From: Bifidobacterium primatium
Lineage (GTDB): Bacteria > Actinomycetota > Actinomycetes > Actinomycetales > Bifidobacteriaceae
Direction: 5' to 3'
Assembly: GCF_002802875.1 (NCBI RefSeq)
Contig: NZ_PEBI01000003.1
Location: forward strand, 226,306 to 290,305
DNA: 64,000 bases
Shown here: positions 60,146 through 64,000 of the stretch, piece by piece
Layout of the letters: each line of letters starts with the position of its first letter
How positions within the stretch are numbered: the stretch's first letter is position 1
The notes under the pieces: model-generated
What the model was told of the DNA's origin: nothing
Seen by the model: the letters and a program-made list of their open reading frames with translations, nothing else
Database searches by the model: none
Made by a program: the position numbers and the translations under genes

Positions 60146-60216
60146 GATGATTGATGGGTGATTGATGGGTGTCCGTGTGATGATGCCGTTGATGCGTATG
60201 GGTGGGAGGATGGCCG

Positions 60217-60762
60217 TCATCGCCCGCCGGGAATACGCGCGGCGATGGCGTTGAGGTTTTCGGCGACCGCCGCGATGATCTCGTCGTCGCTTTGTCCGCC
60301 CTCCAGCTTGAGCAGTCCGAGCGAGTGGAGCGTCCCGGCGATGGAGAAGACGGCGGCGATGCGCTCGCGCTCGTTCGCTGCTCGGGCGGAGTAACGTTCG
60401 ACGAGCGTCGATTCGATTTTGCGGAACATGGCTTCGGGGCGGCCTGCGAACAGGACGCGCAGATCGTCGATCTGGCTGTCGATGGCCGGTCTCCAGCCAT
60501 TGAGGAATGCGGGTGGATCGGACAGGATCTTGTCCTTGTCGGGGTAATGCTCCAGCATCGCGTCGATGGTCTCGTCCTCAAGCTTGTCGTTGAGGTCGTA
60601 TACGTCGAGGTAATGCTTGTAGAACGTGCTCGGGTTGACGAGCGCAAGGTCGCAGATGTCCTTGACCTTGACCTTCGAGACCGGAACTCCTGATGCCCGT
60701 AGGCGCAGGAACGCCTCGCGGATTGCCTTGCGGGTTTTGATGATGCGCAGATCGGTCACCAT
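60217..60762 (-). CDS. TetR-family transcriptional regulator
   Basis: The 181-aa protein has a TetR/AcrR-type N-terminus: KTRKAIREAFLRLRASG, then VKVKDICDLALVNPSTFYKHY (about residues 30-52), where the FYKHY form is typical of the DhaS-like branch. The C-terminal part ends with LEGGQSDDEIIAAVAENLNAIA. It diverges from the DHA2 transporter at 60948, with a 26-bp palindrome between them, so it likely controls that gene. AAAGGAG sits directly before ATG 60762 and leaves only 1 nt spacing; GTG 60759 would have better spacing. Confidence 0.92.
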   Translation of the reverse strand: MVTDLRIIKTRKAIREAFLRLRASGVPVSKVKVKDICDLALVNPSTFYKHYLDVYDLNDKLEDETIDAMLEHYPDKDKILSDPPAFLNGWRPAIDSQIDDLRVLFAGRPEAMFRKIESTLVERYSARAANERERIAAVFSIAGTLHSLGLLKLEGGQSDDEIIAAVAENLNAIAARIPGGR

Positions 60763-60819
60763 GCTCCTTTCGTTCTGCCGGTAGCGCCATTCCCACTCCG
60801 TCCCATAAGCCGTGGGTTG

Positions 60820-60845
60820 TTCGACGATTCAGGCGAATCGTCGAA
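60820..60845. promoter_or_regulatory. Palindromic operator between the TetR and DHA2 genes
   Basis: TTCGACGATTC (60820-60830) and GAATCGTCGAA (60835-60845) are perfect 11-bp arms around AGGC. This is the size and symmetry of a TetR dimer site. It lies 58 nt before the regulator start and 103 nt before the transporter start. GTTGA-ATAA-TCAAC (60909-60922) and AACAA-CTA-TTGTT (60920-60932) are smaller palindromes nearer the transporter. Confidence 0.75.
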
Positions 60846-60947
60846 TAAGCGAGAAATGTCGCATATCGGTGGTTGTCATCCGTTGCGTTTCGATAATAAT
60901 TGATGCTCGTTGAATAATCAACAACTATTGTTTATCGGAGTGTTATT

Positions 60948-62360
60948 GTGAAACTTGGCATCAACAGGAAACAATGGATCATGGTCATCGTGCTGCTCAT
61001 GGGCACGTTGCTGGCCGTGCTCAACATGTCGGTGGTCACGCCGGCGTTGCCGTCCATCATGAAGGACCTCGGCGTGGACTCCACCACCGTGCAGTGGCTG
61101 TCCAGCGGCTATTCGCTGGTCGAGGCGATGGTCATCCCGCTCGCCGCGTTCCTCATGGGGCGCTTCTCCACCCGCAGGCTGTTCATTGGATGCATCTCAT
61201 TGTTCGCGGCCGGCAGTCTCGTCGCCGCATTCGCGTCGACCTTCCCCCTGCTCATGGTCGGCCGGGTGCTGCAGGCCCTGTGCACCGGCGCGATCATGCC
61301 GATGGTCACCGCGGTGATCCTGCTCGTGTTCCCCAAGGAAAGCCGCGGTACGGCAATGGGCATCACAGGACTCGTCGTCGGTTTCGCCCCGGCGCTCGGC
61401 CCGTCCGTCTCCGGCGTGATCATCGACTCGTTCGGCTGGCGCACGCTGTTCGTCATCATGGCGGCAGTCTCGCTGATCGTCATCGCGTTGGCCGCCGTCT
61501 ACCTGCGTAACTTCGACGGCTTCCAACCGGGTGCGTTCGACCTTGTCTCCGTGCTGCTCTCCTCGGTCGGTCTGGCATGCCTGTTGTACGGGCTGTCCAC
61601 GTTCACGTCCACCGGCAACATGATGCTCACCGTCTCGCTGATCGTCGTCGGCGTGCTGCTCGTGGCCATGTTCGTGCGCCGACAGCTCAAGGCGAAGGAA
61701 CCGATGCTGCGCGTCGGAATCCTCGCCAACCGCACCTACGCGCATTCGGTGATCATCGTGGCATGCATGCAGGCGGCCCTCATGGGTTGCAACGTCATGG
61801 TGCCGATGTTCATCCAGACCGTGCTCGGCGCATCCGCCACCGCCAGCGGGCTCGCCATGCTTCCCGGCGCCCTCATCGGCGCATGCTGCGGCATCGTCTC
61901 GGGCCGCATGTTCGACAAATACGGCATCCGCAAGGTCGCCCTGCCCGGCCTGACGGTCATGGCCATCGGCGGCGTGCTCATGGCTCTGCTCGGCGCGGAC
62001 GCCTCGGTCATCCTCACGGCATGCGCCTACACCGTGCTCTACACGGGACTCATGTTCGCCATGACCCCGGTGAACACCTGGGGCATCAACGCGCTCGACA
62101 ACGAAAACATCGGACACGCGCAAAGCGTGACCAACACCGTCGGACAGATCGCCTCCTCGATGGGCACAGCCCTCATCGTATCCATCTCCGCGCTGTCCAC
62201 CACCCTCGCGCCCACCGCCACCGGACACGCGCAATCCATACTCGGCTCGACGCTGGCATTCGCCGCCATCGCGGTCATCCTCGCGGCCGCCCTCATCACG
62301 GCGCTTCTGGCGACTCGAACGCACCGAGGCACGACGAAACGGACTCTCGTCGGACAGTGA
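60948..62360 (+). CDS. DHA2-type multidrug efflux transporter (MFS)
   Basis: This 470-aa protein has 14 predicted helices. Signatures are MSVVTPALPSIMKDLGVDS in helix 1, TVQWLSSGYSLVEAMVIPLAAFLMGRFSTRR (motif A region) and VVGFAPALGPSVSGVIIDSFGWR (motif C). Export of toxic compounds by proton antiport is likely; the substrate is unknown. GTG 60948 follows GGAG at 7 nt. It is transcribed with the lipocalin-like gene 51 nt downstream and diverges from a TetR gene. It is not close in detail to the exporter at 54425-55963. Confidence 0.92.
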   Translation: MKLGINRKQWIMVIVLLMGTLLAVLNMSVVTPALPSIMKDLGVDSTTVQWLSSGYSLVEAMVIPLAAFLMGRFSTRRLFIGCISLFAAGSLVAAFASTFPLLMVGRVLQALCTGAIMPMVTAVILLVFPKESRGTAMGITGLVVGFAPALGPSVSGVIIDSFGWRTLFVIMAAVSLIVIALAAVYLRNFDGFQPGAFDLVSVLLSSVGLACLLYGLSTFTSTGNMMLTVSLIVVGVLLVAMFVRRQLKAKEPMLRVGILANRTYAHSVIIVACMQAALMGCNVMVPMFIQTVLGASATASGLAMLPGALIGACCGIVSGRMFDKYGIRKVALPGLTVMAIGGVLMALLGADASVILTACAYTVLYTGLMFAMTPVNTWGINALDNENIGHAQSVTNTVGQIASSMGTALIVSISALSTTLAPTATGHAQSILGSTLAFAAIAVILAAALITALLATRTHRGTTKRTLVGQ

Positions 62361-62411
62361 CCGAAACGACAACGCATCAACAGACAACACGGAACCAAAA
62401 CGAAACGAGAC

Positions 62412-63431
62412 ATGATGAACACCACGAACAACTCGCTGACCCACAACATCCGCACCTTCCACCACGGCACCGAACCGCTGGTGGATCCCATCCAAGACAC
62501 ATTCATACGCACCGACAAAGCCGGCAACTCATGGTTCTGGGTCGGTCATTTCGAGACGGGCGGCCACACCCTTGACTTCATGTACCACGTCAGCGTCCTG
62601 CAGCTCTCCAAATACCTGCCGGTGCGCATGATCAACAGCGTGCTGTCCATCACCGATGAGACCGGACGCATCTACCGTCACGAAGACCGCTTTTACAAGG
62701 TCAGGCGAGGACAGGTCGCAGGCCAGGGACTGCACATCCACACCGACAAGGACGTCATCGAAGGCGACCTCGACAACATGCGCATCGCATCGGCCATGCC
62801 GGACGGATCCATCTACCTCGACCTGCACGGCACCGGATACCCACTCTACAGTCTCGGCACCGGCTACTTCCAGATCGCCGGAGTGGCCAACTACCAATAC
62901 TCGTTCCCGCACATGGCCGCCAAAGGCGTCATCACTCTCGACGGCCAGCGCCACGAGGTGGAGGGGATGGTATGGATGGACCGTCAGTTCGCCGGCATGC
63001 CCAAAGGCAGAAGCCTCAAGGACGGCTACAACTGCAAATGGCTGTGGATGAACCTCTGCTTCGACAACGATCCCGACGTGATCAGCCTATGGGGTGTAAC
63101 CGAACTGGCCACCGGCAGCGAACATTGCTGGGCCAGCGTCCTGCACGAGGACGGCACCCAATCTTCCGCCGGCGTGGATCCGATGGTCGACGACTCCTTC
63201 AACGTGTGGGAAAGTCCTGTGACCGGCATGAAATACCCGACCGGATGGACTATCTCCATCCCCGAATGGGAAGCGAAACTCACCGTCACATCCATCATGG
63301 ACGAACAGGAAATCGCTTCGCCGAACCCCTCAGGACGCAAATACGAAGGCGCAAGCCAAGTGGCCGGCACCTACCGAGGACACTCGGTGACGGGCCACTG
63401 CTGCCTCGAACTCGTCGGAGGATGGAACTGA
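62412..63431 (+). CDS. Lipocalin-like (CrtC/AttH-type) protein
   Basis: The 339-aa protein resembles the two-lobed lipocalin-like family that includes AttH and carotenoid 1,2-hydratase (CrtC, Lipocalin_9). Both lobes show long beta-strand runs with conserved aromatic and glycine positions: WFWVGHFETGGHTLDFMYH near the N-terminus and VEGMVWMDRQFAG followed by WLWMNLCFDN, near residue 190. It has no signal peptide. Bacterial relatives are thought to bind or hydrate hydrophobic molecules. The gene follows a drug exporter on the same strand, so it may handle the exported compound (inference). ATG 62412 and 62415 are both possible; GAGAC is only a weak Shine-Dalgarno. Confidence 0.8.
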   Translation: MMNTTNNSLTHNIRTFHHGTEPLVDPIQDTFIRTDKAGNSWFWVGHFETGGHTLDFMYHVSVLQLSKYLPVRMINSVLSITDETGRIYRHEDRFYKVRRGQVAGQGLHIHTDKDVIEGDLDNMRIASAMPDGSIYLDLHGTGYPLYSLGTGYFQIAGVANYQYSFPHMAAKGVITLDGQRHEVEGMVWMDRQFAGMPKGRSLKDGYNCKWLWMNLCFDNDPDVISLWGVTELATGSEHCWASVLHEDGTQSSAGVDPMVDDSFNVWESPVTGMKYPTGWTISIPEWEAKLTVTSIMDEQEIASPNPSGRKYEGASQVAGTYRGHSVTGHCCLELVGGWN

Positions 63432-63569
63432 CAACACCGGCCCATTTTCCGAAAAACACCGGCATCGGGCTGATTCCGCCAACCCGCCGAAGAAAGCCAC
63501 AACCCGACGAACCGGTGAACAAGGAATTTGGAATGGGCACTGAATAGCCTTTCGGGGGCTCTCGCACAA

Positions 63570-63608
63570 GTTAAGCCCGTCTCGCGCACAACACGAGACG
63601 GGCTTAAC
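63570..63608 (+). terminator. Terminator after the lipocalin-like gene
   Basis: GTTAAGCCCGTCTCG (63570-63584) pairs perfectly with CGAGACGGGCTTAAC (63594-63608) around a 9-nt loop, and TTCTTGTTTTT follows. It lies 138 nt past the lipocalin stop. The reverse direction could also end the holin-like remnant. Confidence 0.9.
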
Positions 63609-63617
63609 TTCTTGTTT

Positions 63618-63900
63618 TTATTTAGCTTCGCCGGCTTTGCTGAGCTTGCCGCTGAACGCCTGGTTCACGATTGTGTAGACGGCTTGTGCGACGCCGATGA
63701 CGCCGGTGAGAACGATGCCCCAGCCGTAGCCGTAGAGGCCGTTGGTGGCGGCGATGGCGATAACACCAAGCAGGATGCTCAGCCGAGAGAAGTCAGCCCC
63801 ACGTAGTCAGTGGGGATGTACTTCTTAAACTCCTACACGAGTGCAAGCGCTACGAGGGCAACGATGCCGACGGCGAGGGTGGAGCCGCAAAAATGTCCAC
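63618..63900 (-). pseudogene. Remnant of a small holin-like membrane protein
   Basis: The last 54 codons (to TAA at 63618-63620) read ILLGVIAIAATNGLYGYGWG, then VAQAVYTIVNQAFSG and a basic end. A different frame upstream reads VALVALALV, an amber codon (about 63831-63833), then EFKKYIPTDYVGLTSLG and a stop. Inserting one base near 63783 joins them. Two membrane helices and a lysine-rich tail resemble phage holins. No proper start codon remains, so this is a decayed piece, possibly the edge of a lost prophage. Confidence 0.6.
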
Positions 63901-63930
63901 TCTAACGACAATGAATCAGGTCCTGCGGCC

Positions 63931-64000
63931 ATCGGATAAAATCCGATAAACCACCCCATTCCCGATAAAACAACAAAGCCCTACTCCCCCAAAGCGGGAG
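63931..64000. other. Right-edge repeats and the beginning of a hairpin
   Basis: ATCGGAT-AAA-ATCCGAT (63931-63947) is a small perfect palindrome. CCGATAAA recurs at 63943 and 63962. CTCCC (63984-63988) and GGGAG (63996-64000) could be the core of a terminator whose right arm lies outside the window. No gene is seen in this 100-nt edge. Confidence 0.35.

Overview
The window is a stretch of a high-GC actinobacterial chromosome, almost certainly Bifidobacterium. The strongest pointers are a phosphoketolase of the bifidobacterial Xfp type (42816-45293) beside phosphate acetyltransferase and close to acetate kinase, which is the signature of the fructose-6-phosphate phosphoketolase 'bifid shunt', plus the actinobacterial gene order rpsD / DUF948 / small protein / alaS / ruvX / mltG / aroC / aroK-aroB / aroQ. 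I cannot name the species from sequence alone.

Layout. 1-2470: end of a tRNA, a SpoU-family RNA methyltransferase and glgC (glycogen synthesis). 2541-8751 (minus): a complete six-gene SUF iron-sulfur operon, sufB-sufD-sufC-sufS-sufU-sufT, with a 19-bp hairpin between sufS and sufU. 9005-13438 (minus): pyrG, an orphan amino-acid-type solute-binding lipoprotein and an M20 dipeptidase. 13500-16785 (minus): aroC, a fused aroK-aroB and aroQ; aroA lies separately at 49170-50495, and no aroE is seen. 16878-22511: a stand-alone prepilin peptidase, then mltG, ruvX, alaS and two small membrane-linked proteins. 22592-26151: two histidine phosphatases, a degenerate response regulator, a YccF-type membrane protein and rpsD. 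26350-33355: a DUF4418 / FtsX-type permease / ATPase exporter operon, the PcrA/UvrD helicase and a sodium:solute symporter. 33599-35667: xpt and a xanthine/uracil permease, a purine salvage unit. 35740-40775: an acyltransferase-SGNH protein, an AlbA_2-type ATPase and a DUF1846 protein. 40890-49024: pta, xfp, guaA and ackA. 49170-54337: aroA, a Pro/Gln-rich single-pass membrane protein and the glycogen debranching enzyme glgX.

54425-64000 is the accessory end. It holds two drug-efflux (DHA2-type MFS) modules, each with its own TetR regulator. One module carries kptA directly behind its regulator, the other a lipocalin-like protein directly behind the transporter. Between them are a gene-poor stretch, an orphan ABC ATPase and an MFS gene broken by two in-frame amber codons and a one-base deletion. 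At the right edge lies a decayed holin-like gene.

The genes are mostly housekeeping. Xfp, Pta and AckA together turn sugar phosphates into acetate and ATP; GlgC and GlgX bracket glycogen turnover; the SUF operon is the only Fe-S assembly system seen here. I found no CRISPR array, insertion sequence or obvious defence island. The less explained elements are the structured repeat pair behind guaA, the sufS-sufU hairpin, the repeated operator half-sites upstream of the DUF4418 operon, an ABC ATPase with a large acidic insertion, and the TetR/MFS/lipocalin unit.
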